Assembly: GCA_037447655.1 (NCBI GenBank)
Contig: JBBHKE010000010.1
Coordinates: forward strand, 1-52,625
Reading direction: 5' to 3'
From: Zygnema cylindricum
Lineage: Eukaryota; Streptophyta; Zygnematophyceae; Zygnematales; Zygnemataceae
DNA: 52,625 nucleotides
The translations under genes were made by a program, and so were the position numbers. Each line of letters starts with the position of its first letter. The stretch's first letter is position 1. Below the pieces are notes generated by a model that saw only the letters and a program-made list of their open reading frames with translations, had not been told where the DNA came from and did no database searches. This document shows positions 13,001-24,224 of the stretch, one piece after another.

Positions 13001-14288
13001 TCTTACTACCTCTCCTTTTGTTGCTGCCTCTCTGATTGTGTAAAGAAGTTGCGGATTACATTATGCCAAGCATTTGAACTTTGAGGAGAGAGTCTCCAGA
13101 TAGTTTTTATAGTTTTTGGTTTGTTTGCTTTTGTTTTTTTTTGTTTTTGTAGGCAAGTCTTTGGGTCTCTTGTTAACCGCAAATGTTGAACTGAACTTCG
13201 TGGTTTTCTTTTTGTTATATTTCTGTGAAAGTTGACACGGAATGTCCTTGATATTTTTTTAACAATTAGAAGTAGTTCTTGTCACAGATTAAACTTAAGT
13301 TCAATAGCTATGCTATTTACCTGAATGAAACCCGACTCGTTTGTATTTATCTTCACTGTTTCCATCATGGCAAAAATTTCATCGTAATTTTGACTTAAAT
13401 CATAGATCAACTGTGCATATATTTATTTGCTTAATCTCTGACTTTACATTTGTTATTTGGATTTACAGGGCTCATCTTGCTGATGGAAAGACAATAATGG
13501 CTATTAAAAGACTTGATCGAGACAGTAGTCAAGGAAACAAAGAACTTCGATCTGAAATCAAAACTTTGGGAAAATTAAAACATCGAAACATCGTAAAACT
13601 TGTCGGGAGTTATGTGAGTGATCGAGAAGCTTTGTTATTATACGAGTTTCTCCCTGGTGGCGATCTTTCTTGTTTCTTAGAGAGTAATAAGTCCCCCTTT
13701 GAAAATTGGGATGTCCGGCGCAAAATGTTATTAGGAGCTTCAAAAGGTTTGAAATATCTCCATCACGATAATTTTCCGCCTATTATTCATCGCGATATTA
13801 AACCGCAAAATATCCTTTTGGATGATAATTTCGAAGCTCATATTGCCGATTTTGGTTTCGCAAGAGAAATAGAACCGGATAGTCAATTGTCAACTTATGT
13901 TTCGGGAACGGTAGGATATATTCCATTAGAGTATTATCAATCGAGAAAATTATCAGTAAAAACGGATGTTTTTGCTTTTGGAGTTGTGATTCTGGAAGTT
14001 GTCACGGGAAAAGAACCGACGGATCCATCTTTAGGTCAAGAATTTATTGCATCTTGGGTTGGAAGAATGTGGCTAAATGAAAAAGCTTTAGAAACAGTCG
14101 ATTCTCGATTAAATTTGAAAAAAGAAGAGATCGGTGAAGTTTTAGCGACTTTAAAAATTGGACTTATGTGTACTTCTAGAAAGCCCGAATCGAGACCGTC
14201 GATGGCCGAAATTGTATTATTGCTAGAAAGAATACATCTATTTAGAAAACAAAACTATGAAAAAAAGGTAGGTGTGTCAGAAAAATAG
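10042..14288 (+). CDS. LRR receptor-like kinase, EMS1-type, one frameshift
   Basis: Two exons, 10042-12594 and 13469-14288, with GTAAGT donor and TTTACAG acceptor. Apart from one frameshift they give about 1123 aa. The start is the ATG before a signal peptide (about residues 1-31), followed by a CDWPGIIC N-terminal cap, about 28 LRRs (xLxGxIPxxIG), a CGKPLKSC cap and a membrane helix (about 776-798). The cytoplasmic Ser/Thr kinase has GFGGFGSVYK, Lys864, HRDIKPQN (His958, Asp960) and DFG at 978, so it is an RD kinase. The kinase resembles EMS1, a peptide receptor in plant reproductive cell fate; the ligand here is unknown. Near 10938-10943 a T6 run shifts the frame inside an LRR: both sides read as perfect LRRs once one T is discounted. 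This is a sequencing error or a recent lesion. Confidence 0.85.
12595..13468 (+). other. Receptor kinase intron with polypyrimidine repeats
   Basis: An 874-bp intron that splits the lysine codon ending the glycine-rich loop. About 12605-13030 is made of imperfect units such as CCTCTCCTCTTTTTACCA, again strongly pyrimidine-rich on the coding strand. The rest is ordinary AT-rich intron. Confidence 0.8.
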
Positions 14289-15847
14289 GGGAAGACCTCT
14301 CGTGAGCCTTGTGAATCGTATGTACCAATATTGGAGACCCTCCTTTCCCTCCCCCTTTTTTTTGTACAAATAATAGGTTTTTTCAGCAACTCCGGATTCC
14401 TGGTTATTTTGTATATAAACCAAGTAGTACTTCGACTTTAATTTTCTCCTTCCCTTCCTCTTGTCCTCTTGATTTGTGCACACTCTTATACTTGAGGACG
14501 CAATTCTTGGCGTTGCGTGATCACTTTTTATAAGCTATAGATTCGGAGGTTCAGAATATAAAAAGGTGCTTTCTATTTTTAAAAAAACTGGAGAATGGAA
14601 AGACGAACTTTTGTTTAATTCGTGTTGAAGGGTAGAAAATGGTGGATTTTTGGATACAAAATAGTTACATTATTCGGTGTTCATTTGTTTTGCCATGAAC
14701 CGACTGATGCGTTCACTATGGGTCAATGTAGTTTTTTTTGTGATTATTGTCATCATTGTTCAGTAGAGTAGAAAATAGTTAATATTAGGTTAAGTATTTT
14801 TTCATGGTACCGTTGTTGTTTATGGTGCCACTTTGTTTTATAAGCTCAGGAATTTGGAGTGCTTGTCGCCCTTTTAGGATTTAGATTCTTTTTGCCTTCT
14901 GCTTAATGTTCCGAAATGAACATCCAGACTTGAAAACTGGTTTGTCCCTATGTTTAGTTCGAGAAATGAGTACAAAATAAGACTGGTCGGGTTATTTAGG
15001 ACAGGAGGGTTGTGACTTTATCAAGGAGTATGGATGGATGGACGGACGGAGAGGAATTGGAGACGGATGGGGAGGAAAGTGGGTAAGGAAAGAAGTATAG
15101 AGGCATTCCGGACTGACGAGAGGGAATGGAGAGATAATGAATAGATTAAGGGACAGCTGTAAGGGTTATAGTTAGCAAAGGGGTGAAAGACCACAGAAAT
15201 ATTTGGGTTTAAGCCTCAACGTTGATGGTGGATGGAAAGAGGAAGGTGATCATATGAATATACAAGAGATGAGGAGGAAGTGATAAGGAGGATGAAAAGA
15301 TAGTTTTTTACAGAGAAGGGGAAGGGGAGAGAAGTTTTTCCGGAGAGAGGCGGGAGGGTATTGCCGGTGCTTATTGTATGGTCAAGAGATTCACTTTGGT
15401 GAAGTTGGTTATTTGGAGAATTTTAGCCCTCTGTCAAAGTACTTTTAGTTCGTAGGGTGATTACTCTATTGAAATTTACTCCTCATCTTGTTTGTCGTCT
15501 TGTAATTTCACGATATTGTAACGTACGATGACTTGTACTGAAACCCGCTCAATGTCCATTGATAAGCAATACTAATAGTTACCCTGTCAGTCTAGGAGTT
15601 CAACATGATGCCTTATGTCTTTTACGGATTAACTTTTGTTCTCGTCAAAGCTTTTGTTAGACCATTTAGGCACCTAGCACTGACATTCATCAGATGGTAC
15701 AAGTTTATGTTTTAGTTCTTGCTGTCTGTTTATGTGAAACATGATTTATTAAAATTTATCATGACTATTGTCATTGTTATTGTGATTTCTATCATCATTA
15801 TTGATGTGATTTTTTATTTTTTTCTGGTGTGAACTTGGGCTTCACAG
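14289..15847. other. Intergenic between receptor kinase and TRAP-alpha
   Basis: It must hold the 3' end of the kinase transcript and, if the downstream gene is complete, the first TRAP-alpha exons. I searched for the N-terminal TRAP-alpha signature (VCVFP followed by an EETELLVG-like strand) and found none. A purine-rich patch with GGAT and GGAC repeats lies at about 15020-15120. A short signal-peptide-like ORF at 14804 could not be linked to the gene. Confidence 0.5.
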
Positions 15848-18091
15848 GGGAGTCTGAGTTGAAGGTTCTTGGAATGAAAGGTTTTCTTGTGCATCCCATC
15901 GACTTCAATATCGTGGTTCAAAATTTTACTCTTCAGGTGTGTTGGAAAATACCGGTGGATTCTACATGTTTTTGCTAATTTGTCGTTGCCTTAAACTTTT
16001 TATGGCGCTCGATTTTTTAGGAGAAGCAGTAATTTTTTTGCAAGCCTTGAGTCTTATTTTCAGACTTGACCATCACATCCATCCGGTCGAGCATACTGTG
16101 TGGACCTCTGATCTTTTGTGCCTTCCATTGGGTGCAGGAGTCTAATGCCACTGTGCCACCTGGCACGCGGGCAACGGTTCACTTTACATTCACTCCACAG
16201 CGACAACTTCTGGTTAGTTTTAACTTGCTGGTCCCTAGGGATGGTCCCATGATAACGAAGAATGTAGCTGTTGGTCTGTAGATCTGAGTGTCGCCGAGAT
16301 GGTTTGTCTGTTTCCTGTTTGCAGCCTCGGGATTTTGGGCTTTCTGCCTTACTTTTTTACGAGATTGATTCCGTTCCCTACATGAGTGTTGGATATAACG
16401 GAACCATCGAGATCACGGAGCCTCGTGGGTCGATCAGTGGGGAGTCTGTTTTCCTTCTCCTCTTGGCAACTGCGCTGCTCGGCCTTCTGGGAATGTGGGG
16501 TCACTCACAATTACAAAACTTGAGAAAGGTCGAACTTCTTCTCCACACCCTTATTGACACTTTGAGTCTATCCTCATTAAATTGTTTTTTTACACACCTC
16601 TTTAAGCACTTCAAAGATGATCACTAGTTTCCTGTGAAGAAATCATTGTGACCAAGGGCACATCTTTGTGAGTACATGTTTAATGGTGTGGTCAATGATC
16701 GTTGGTTGTATGCCCGTCACAGCTCACCGTGTCAGGCAGTTCTCTCCACCGTTTATCTGATTAGTATAGACAGAATAACAGGATAGGCGGGAAAACAGTA
16801 TAGTCCATTTTTGTTTGTTTATGCCAACGTTGACGACCCACTGTTGCTTCAATTTTGGGTTCCAGCTACTATGGTCCATGCTAAATGGTGTGTGGATTGC
16901 AAAAAATCAACATTATGTGTGGTGGTCTTGATTAATGGCGATGCAGTCTGTACTAGTTTGGATTAATCGTATGACTGTATCATGGTGAGGATAATAGCCA
17001 ATAATGGTGCGACGATGTCATGAACTCTGTGGGTTTGTATAAAGTGCGTTAATGCCCAAGTACGTCTGTTAAGTTCTGAAACCTAAATCAACTGCATTCA
17101 TGCGGTTTCTTGTTTAACTTACTCGCTAATCTACTTGGTTTGAAGGGAGAAAAAGCTCATGTTGAGGAGTGGTGGCTGGGCCGAGCAGAAATCTCGACGA
17201 GCAAAGAAAGTGGAGACCGGCACCACCGCCTCCGACGTGGCAGACAACGAGTGGCTACAAGTGAGGGCTCCTCTTTCCCTTAAATACACCGGGAATCACT
17301 GTTAGCGTTAATAAATTTAGTATGAGGACTTTTTTAGTGTTAACAATAATGTTAATGGTCCAATTGGCGTGGACGATTGTGAACTTCGAAAAGAATTAAC
17401 GGTAAGAAAAAAGAAGTTAGCGTTATTAACACTGTTTTGTGTTCACGGGGCAAAAAAGAACTGAACTGAATCAGTGCTGTTAATGCGGATAGCGATTCAT
17501 TATGTAGTTCTATCATTGCTATCGGTTTTTAAGTGAAAATGTCAGGTTGTCTCACCAAGCAAGTTCACAAACTCCATGCATACATATCCAGATGAATGAA
17601 ATACTGTAGGTTAGTAAATTTAAATCTTGGAATCTACAGAAAACTCAGACATTGTCAGACATTGTAAAACACTGCATATTGATATGTGGACTCGTTCTGT
17701 AACCAGACGGCCCTCCTAAAGCACTGATAGGGTTATTACATGAGAGTAATTTTGTACATTTTTATGAGTCAGTAACTGTACATACGATTACTCAAAAAAC
17801 TCTGCGAATTGTAGGATTTACCCTCAAAAAAGAGGGTAAAAATTTTGATAGTGAAATGACCTATTGAGGTCAGTGTGTTTGACATCTTGCAATGGAAGGT
17901 GCATGCATTAGAAAATATACTTGTGAAGGCAATGAACGACTTAGCGAAATTAAAGCTGCACAAATTTAAGTAAGAACTTATGTTGTGGTATGTTTTGTTT
18001 TTCATGTATTGTGCAGGGAACAGCCCTCACGCAAAAACAGCCTAAGTACATGGCGCAACCTCTGAAGTCAAAAAAGAAAAGATATGCCTAG
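15848..18091 (+). CDS. SSR1: Translocon-associated protein subunit alpha, C-terminal exons
   Basis: Five exons join in frame to 170 codons: 15848-15936 (starting inside a codon), 16138-16212, 16325-16528, 17189-17260 and 18017-18091 (stop). TRAP-alpha is an ER membrane subunit of the complex that assists the Sec61 translocon with some signal sequences. Visible hallmarks are the lumenal strand ending VVQNFTLQ, N-glycosylation sequons NFT, NAT and NGT, the block LLFYEIDSVPY, the stretch SGESVFLLLLATALLGLLG as the single membrane helix, and a basic cytosolic tail (KKVETGTT, NEWLQ, final KSKKKRYA). Boundaries follow GT/AG; the exon 4 acceptor is weak and could lie slightly upstream. The signal peptide, acidic segment and first lumenal strands are missing. 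Either the gene is 5'-truncated or those exons are too short or diverged to recognise. The exons themselves show no stop or frameshift. Confidence 0.85.
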
Positions 18092-18441
18092 ATGACAGAG
18101 GGAAGAAAGAGAAAGGGAAGAAAGAGAAAGGGAGAGAGAAAGAGAATGAGAAAAGCAATAGAGAAAGTGAAAAGGAGAGAGAAAGAGAACGAAAATTGCT
18201 ATACAGAAAGTGAATGGGAGAGTGAAAGAGAAAGAAAGGACGAGAGGGAGACAGAGAAAGAGAAAAAAATAGAAAAAGGAAAAGAGTGAGAAAGAGAGAG
18301 AGAGTAAGAGAGAGAAAGAGGGAAAGGGAAGGTTGTCAAGAGGAGAAAAGAGAAAGAGAGAAAATAGAAAGAGAAAGAAGAAGAGTGGGAAAGAAAAAGA
18401 AAAGCGTGAGAAAGCGAAAGAGAGAGAGAAAGAAAGGAAGG
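18092..18441 (+). repeat. Purine-rich GA low-complexity tract
   Basis: Follows the TRAP-alpha stop directly. It consists of GAGAAAG and GAGAGAAAG words with few pyrimidines, and the ORFs through it on both strands are composition artefacts. Part is probably 3' UTR. Confidence 0.7.
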
Positions 18442-20681
18442 GCAGATTGCAGGAGGGATGACGTGGCATATGTGTTTAGCATGTTGGCATGTGTTAGTCC
18501 TGCCGCTGCCATGTGGCAAATGCAGAATCGTAGGTTGGTTTCCTTAATTTTTCAAACATTTGAACTACAAGAAAGCCGACATCGTCCATCATAACCTTTT
18601 CATCAAAAGTCAGTAAATGTGTCCAGCAGAAAATGCAAAGATGGAGAATGGAAAACCGTTAGAAAATGTAGACCAAAATCAAAAACTAGGCAGAGTAGTT
18701 CCTAAGGTTATTTCTGACGAGGAACAATTATGATCCTTCAAAGGAAAACCTTATCGTGATTAGTACATTTTAGGTTTTGATAAAAAAAAAAAAAAAAACT
18801 TTTTGTTATCGGTGCATTTTAAGGTTCCTAGGAAAGAAAAAGAAAAAAAAATGAAAGAACTGGCTTCTCTTGTGTTATCCAGCTCAACTGGAAAGAGGAG
18901 GCAGATGTAAGTAGAAAAAATAAACAAACTGAAATAGAAACTGGTCCACTGTCTGAACATGTTCAGTGTCTATGGTTTGCTAATGTCATATGTGGTGAGA
19001 GTAAGAGACATAGCGTTTGTGATGTTGGGCATACAAGTCTAAGAATGAGGACCGTTGATGAAATAACTGTTGATAAAATCAAATGAGTGCATTGATAGAC
19101 GTGGCTGTCTCTGAACCATTTAATGAGAAAAATATGAAATGAGAATTACCAGCACAATTAATCTGGCGCCAAATAAGTAATATTTTCGCTAAAAATGAGA
19201 AATACTTTTGTAAGAAAGCGCGACGGGAAACGATGGAAACAATAAAATGAAATTGAAACTGAGAAACCGCACCTGGGTTGAAGTAAACAAAAAAGAAAGT
19301 CAGGGTGAAAGGAAGTAATGGACAAACACACTTTAAGGGCAAGCTAACAAAAATATAGAATGAGCATAGAAAGACAACAAAATAGGGTACGCCAAACAAA
19401 AAAAAATAAATGCGTAATCCAATTTCAACAAAGCTCGAAACACACCTAAAATCCACAGTGACAATAACAGTAGAACAAAGGAGAATAGTGGCTTGCACTT
19501 GTTGTAAAGCCGCTGAAAAATGTAACGATAAAAAGAAATAAGGATAGAAGCAGGAACTCCCAAGGGTCCTCCGACTACAACAACGGAGGAACACATCCAA
19601 GGCAACTCCCAAACAAACTAAATATCGGTCCATCCTCGTCAATTTCGTCCATATCATTGTGGTGTGCACACTCTCGTTCCTTGTCTTAGCAGCGTAGAGC
19701 ACGACTACCTTAACATGTCGAGGCACCTGACAAGCAAATATAACTGAGGCATGGTTTCGCCAAAACAATGTCACCAAAAATACAACAATTTGAGCAAAAG
19801 AATATTAATCCGCCGTATGCATAGGTATAATATGTGTGAAAATTCCGGAAAAGCAGGTTCCCCTCATAATATTGCCAACAGTTGCAATATTGGCGTGAAT
19901 CCTATCATGTGCATGAATTGAGTCCTCCCCATAGGAGCAACAAGCGAATGGACGCCATCGGGCTGAAGGACACGATTTGCACGAGCAAATAGGGAGCAAA
20001 TAAGGTGGATTCTCTAAGATCTAAGGGTGGGTCTCTATGTACTTCAAACTTAGAGAATTTACTTTGTTTTTTAGCGCAGATCCGGCGGACCCGGATTTCA
20101 AGTGTCCCTATGTGTAACAACGAAATAGTTACTTTAAGGGTGTGACGATTGTATACGCTGACACTGCCCGTGACGGCTGTCAACGTCTACAATCTGTGAT
20201 GACGCACGTTATTTTTTCTAACTGCTTGTGACGTCGCAAACGGACAAAACCAAAGAAATTGTGTACTTTGCCTCGTCGTACTTGAACTAAAAAGGACAAA
20301 ACATGACGAACAGTGTACCTTTCGCCATCGCTTGAATTCGTTTGATATTTCTGTAAAAAAATTTACACTTGCGAATACGTGTTCCTATTTGTTTTTCGAA
20401 AATACTTTGTTTTAAAACATATCGTCCCTGTGTTTTAAAAAAAACTTTGAAGATGACTTTTTTTGGCGTGGCCGTGGGTTGAAGAACACAAGACGACAAC
20501 ATGTGTAGTACATCTTAAATTCGACGATGACACAAAATGTACTTCTCCTTTTTTCTCTTATTTTGTACGGTTGAAACTTAAGCGGTACAGCTCTAAGTTT
20601 TACAAGAAAACGACAGAAAAAAACTCTTACTTTGGCACATGGAGACGCACCCTTACAAACTTAAAAATACCCGTCAAAGTA
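18442..20681. other. Intergenic, no supported gene
   Basis: AT-rich. The only long ORF is listed separately at 19079-19777 with low confidence. No known domain, repeat end or splice pattern was recognised. Confidence 0.4.
19079..19777 (-). CDS. Unrecognised hydrophobic 232-aa ORF
   Basis: An uninterrupted ATG-to-stop frame rich in Phe, Leu, Val and Cys, with several hydrophobic stretches in the second half (for example YFVVFLCSFYIFVSLPL). No family is recognised and no promoter or splice signal supports it. AT-rich DNA read in this frame gives Phe/Leu-rich chance ORFs, so it may not be a gene. Confidence 0.15.
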   Translation of the reverse strand: MVTLFWRNHASVIFACQVPRHVKVVVLYAAKTRNESVHTTMIWTKLTRMDRYLVCLGVALDVFLRCCSRRTLGSSCFYPYFFLSLHFSAALQQVQATILLCSTVIVTVDFRCVSSFVEIGLRIYFFLFGVPYFVVFLCSFYIFVSLPLKCVCPLLPFTLTFFFVYFNPGAVSQFQFHFIVSIVSRRAFLQKYFSFLAKILLIWRQINCAGNSHFIFFSLNGSETATSINALI

Positions 20682-20900
20682 CAACCGTGTATCGCTATTA
20701 GTTGTTAATTACTTTTTCGCCACTTAAAACATCTTTTCTCCGTACACACTCGTCCGATTTTCAATTTAAGACCGCCAATCGAAAGCTGAGAATCATACCT
20801 TTCCATAGCGACCGTCCGATCCACAATCCGACAAGTGTGTACGTAGAAAGTATGTTTTCAGAGACGAAAAAGACATTGACACTAACAACGATTCGCGGTG
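20682..20900. mobile_element. TA-flanked foldback MITE, family B copy 1
   Basis: Flanked by TA on both sides (20680-20681 and 20901-20902). The left end, starting CAACCGTGTATCGCTATTAG, and the reverse-complemented right end, starting CACCGCGAATCGTTGTTAG, can be aligned for about 75 bp with mismatches, so almost the whole element folds back. No coding capacity. Related copies lie at 28076-28291 and about 28762-28965. Confidence 0.6.
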
Positions 20901-20902
20901 TA

Positions 20903-22277
20903 CTCTTTTGTCGTCACAAAGGCTCAAAATTTCTCGTTGTGTTATCGCGATCGACGGGTAAAACGGTTACTGTTTGATTGCCCGTCTAGGATACAAAATC
21001 CAACCGTCGATGACAAAGCGTTACGCTTTTGCCTGCCCGAAAACTAAAAATACGCATTATAGAAAATGCATACAGTATTGTTTTTAGTATGATAATGTAC
21101 AGATCACACCATAGTGCTGACGTCAGCACTAAAAGGTGTCAAGTATGTCTGCTTACGTAGATGTCAGAATCTTGTTTTGACAACGATGTGGCTTGAAGTA
21201 GGACTGACGAAAATATTACAAGTTTGCAGGTATCGAAGACGAGGAAATTCTTGTTTTTTTTTATTACTTTTTAAACTGACCATTGATACACTCTATTTAT
21301 GAAGAAGACTGTTGTCCATCAAATTGTTTTAAATCAACTGTTGACATCAACTGAATTTTGAAAACTCGAATACAGCCATGAGCGATGGGTTCCAAATGGG
21401 AAACTAATTCAGAGCCTGTCAATTAATTTAAATTTTCAATTTTGATTTTATTGATGTGTTTTTTAGGCCTTTATTTTGACATTTTGCAAAAATATAGAGA
21501 TTGTTAATTTATTATACATGTCACTTCCACACTAAACCTGGATTAATAATACTTTAAAGTGCATATATAATTAAATAATTATACATAGTGCAAACAGTAC
21601 GGATACAGAAAACCGCACTTTTTATGCTTACATATAATACATACAACTACATAAAACCCAACATTTGATTAAAATTTCCAACAGAAAGTGTTCACTAAAA
21701 AGTAATAATCCACAAAATCCAAAATACCCACAAAGAAAAAAAGAAATGAAGTCGAATCTCCCCTACCAAATTATTTGGCTCACAGTGTATAGTACATTGG
21801 TACACTTCCTTTTTTTTTTTTTTAAATCCTCTTCACATTGCAAACAAGCGTTTTATATTATAAATCCGCAAAATTAGAATGGTTTGAAACTTTTACAACA
21901 ATCCTCGACATTGTAATTAAACCATATTAAGCCAATTACAAATACATATCGCTTTACACTCAAACAAAAAGAACAAAAAAAGGTGCAAAAAAAAACTACT
22001 AATTTTAATTTTAACCTTGAAAAACCTTAGAAGACCCCCACCCATTTTATAACAAAAATCGTTTCAAAATGCTTTTAGTCCACTCCTATACCACGGAAAA
22101 TGTAAAATCCAATGTAAAATGCAGTTTCTAAGGCAATTCAAACTTACAAGGAATGAAAATGCTTCTGCAATTTCCTTCAAATTTACATTTATTCCTTTGG
22201 AATTTCACTACAATCTGATAATTCTTTTGTATTCGCATGCAATTTTCTTTATCTTTCCATAAATTATTCCAAATCCG
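20903..22277. other. Intergenic, nothing recognised
   Basis: AT-rich with poly-A and poly-T runs and no recognisable ORF. It lies downstream of the minus-strand secreted protein gene. Confidence 0.5.
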
Positions 22278-22456
22278 CTACAGTTCGATCATTCCTTCGT
22301 ATTCTAATTTGATTCCCTCAGTATTTTCTACAATTTCCTCCATGTCGACAAACTCCTCCATATTGTCGACAATCTCCTCCGTATTTTTGACAATCTCCAC
22401 AGTATTTTTTATTCGACTCCCTTAGTATTTTCAACAATCCCTATCACGTTTTTTTA
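22278..22456 (-). repeat. Decayed coding minisatellite at the 3' end of a gene
   Basis: In minus-strand sense this continues the repetitive end of the gene next door. Units of about 30 bp encode variants of EEIVENMEEIV and IVENTKGVE. After the stop at 22454-22456 the pattern goes on: first a short stretch in the same frame ending at another stop, then an open stretch of about 44 codons in a second frame reaching a stop at 22278-22280 (NTVEIVKNTEEIVDNMEEF). The C-terminal tail was evidently longer or changes length by unit gain and loss. Confidence 0.6.
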
Positions 22457-24016
22457 TTCGACTCCCTTCGTAATTTTGACTATCTCCTCCATATTCTCGA
22501 CAACTTCCTCAATACTTCCCTCGGAGGCCTTCGGGCAACTTGTAGCGGTGGTATCGCCGGATCCCGGATAACAAATAATTGTACTTGAAACGATGGATAG
22601 ACCACTAACAATTTTATTATAAACATTCGCATCATATTTACAAGTCAAAGAAGAGCTACATCGATAATATTTTTGAAGAACTGACAACGCCGACATAGTT
22701 ACGGTCAATCGGTATTTAACTGCCACTTTTTTTGCGACATTGGTCGTCGTACATGCGGTTCCACAAGCCATTAAAGGGAGATCTTCAGTCGAATTCTGGT
22801 ACGATTTGTTTTATTTTTGTCGCAAAAAAAGGAAAGAGAAGAAAAGAAGATAAGAAGAGCAAGGAAAAGAAGATAGTAAGAAAGAAATGCTAAAAAGGTG
22901 AAGAAAAAAGGAAAAACATTCAATGCGTTATTATTACTTGAGGTGCGATTCGGTTTTAAATTTTCCACAAAAAAGAAAAAAAGTAATAAAAGAAAAAAAA
23001 AAAGGAGAAAAAGACTCACAAAAAGAAGAAATTGGAGAAACAATATAAAAAAGAAATGTTAAAAGGGGAAAGGGAGTGAGTAATATGAGTGGCATTATTA
23101 GAAAATCAACAAAAATAAAAGGGTACCTCCTCCTAAGAAAATACCAGCAAATATCAGTATTCATTATATTGAAATTTAAATAAATAAATAGAATAAATGA
23201 CAAATAGATGGTGTTTGTCAAAATCCTTACCGACGATTCGAGTTTCGGGAAGTTAACATCGACGTCATTTTCCAAAATATTAAATTTCTCCTCAGCCTGC
23301 ATTCACATTTTTTCAGATGTGAACATATAAAAATTTGAAATCTACAACTTAAAAATTAAAAATTAAACATTTAACATTCAAAATCCAAAACCGGGAATTC
23401 AAAACCCAAAATTCAAAACCAAAGGATCAAAATTCAAATTCTAAAATAAACTCAAAATCCAAATCAAAAATTGAAAATCCAAGAAATAAAAAAAATCCAA
23501 AACAAATCAATATTGAAGATTCAAAAGATTCAAGAAGTAAAGATTCCCAAGATTCAAAATCCAAGCTTAAAAACCCAAGATCCGAAATGTGGAATTTTGA
23601 ATTGAAAAATTCACATTTAATTTTCAAAAATTTCCCCTTCACACTATAAATAGAGTGGATAATGGGGAATCAGGGCAACTAAAAATCTTAAGTAGCGATT
23701 TCTGCATTGAAATCACTCAGTAGATAACTTAATTTCGTTATTTTCTAATTTAACATTTTTGAGTTATAACATTTTTTAGTTCTAACTTGCAATAATGTTC
23801 AATGAAATTCAAATGTTTATCTCAAGATTAATTGAATATATGTGTGTATATATGTATATATATTTTAAAATAAACACAATTTATTCGTGATTATGATTTT
23901 CGATTCAGGTTGAAAATCTCCCTTACCGATTTTTTGTCATTTTCTGAATAAACGCGCGCTTCTGCGGCAAATGAGAGAAGGACAAGTGGCAACAGTAGAA
24001 GAAGACAAGCCTGCAT
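22454..24016 (-). CDS. Small secreted cysteine-containing protein, three exons
   Basis: Exons on the minus strand are 24016-23927, 23296-23231 and 22795-22454, all in phase 0 with GTAAGG donors and GCAG or CCAG acceptors, giving 165 aa. Exon 1 encodes a signal peptide (MQACLLLLLPLVLLSFAAEA). An in-frame Met eight codons upstream (24040) is possible, but the second Met gives a more typical signal. Exon 2 is a short acidic linker. Exon 3 carries six Cys, including ACGTAC, RCSSSLTC, IICYPG and TSCPK, and ends in an acidic repetitive tail. No family is recognised; secretion to the cell wall or apoplast is inferred from the signal peptide and paired cysteines. A TATA box lies about 200 bp upstream of the start. 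The introns are AT-rich. Consistent splice phases and signal peptide argue for a real gene. Confidence 0.6.
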
Positions 24017-24217
24017 TTCGGTTTTGACACGTGTCGCCATTTCAAAGAAGGTTGACGGGGAAAAAAAAACCCGAAGGGTTGCCTTTTTTTCAAAAAAAAT
24101 CAGGATTTAGCTTCCAGGAAAAACGAAAATAATAACCGACGTGTACAAATTGGCAAAATAAAAGATATCTGCGGCGGAGCGGCTTGGTTAGATAATGTCA
24201 TGAACTCGAGTCGTGAC

Positions 24218-24224
24218 TTTTATA
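24218..24224 (-). promoter_or_regulatory. TATA box of the secreted protein gene
   Basis: TATAAAA on the minus strand, about 200 bp upstream of the start codon at 24016. That leaves a leader of roughly 170 nt, a normal plant spacing. Confidence 0.45.

Noticed and set aside
14804-14881. Short ORF with a signal-peptide-like start (MVPLLFMVPLCFISS) as the missing TRAP-alpha exon 1
   Set aside because: No TRAP-alpha N-terminal similarity follows and no supported splice path joins it to 15848.
18068-18519. Ser/Phe/Leu-rich ORFs opposite the GA tract
   Set aside because: Products of low-complexity purine/pyrimidine sequence.
22771-23043. 90-aa Phe/Leu-rich minus-strand ORF
   Set aside because: It lies in the pyrimidine-rich intron between exons 2 and 3 of the secreted protein gene.
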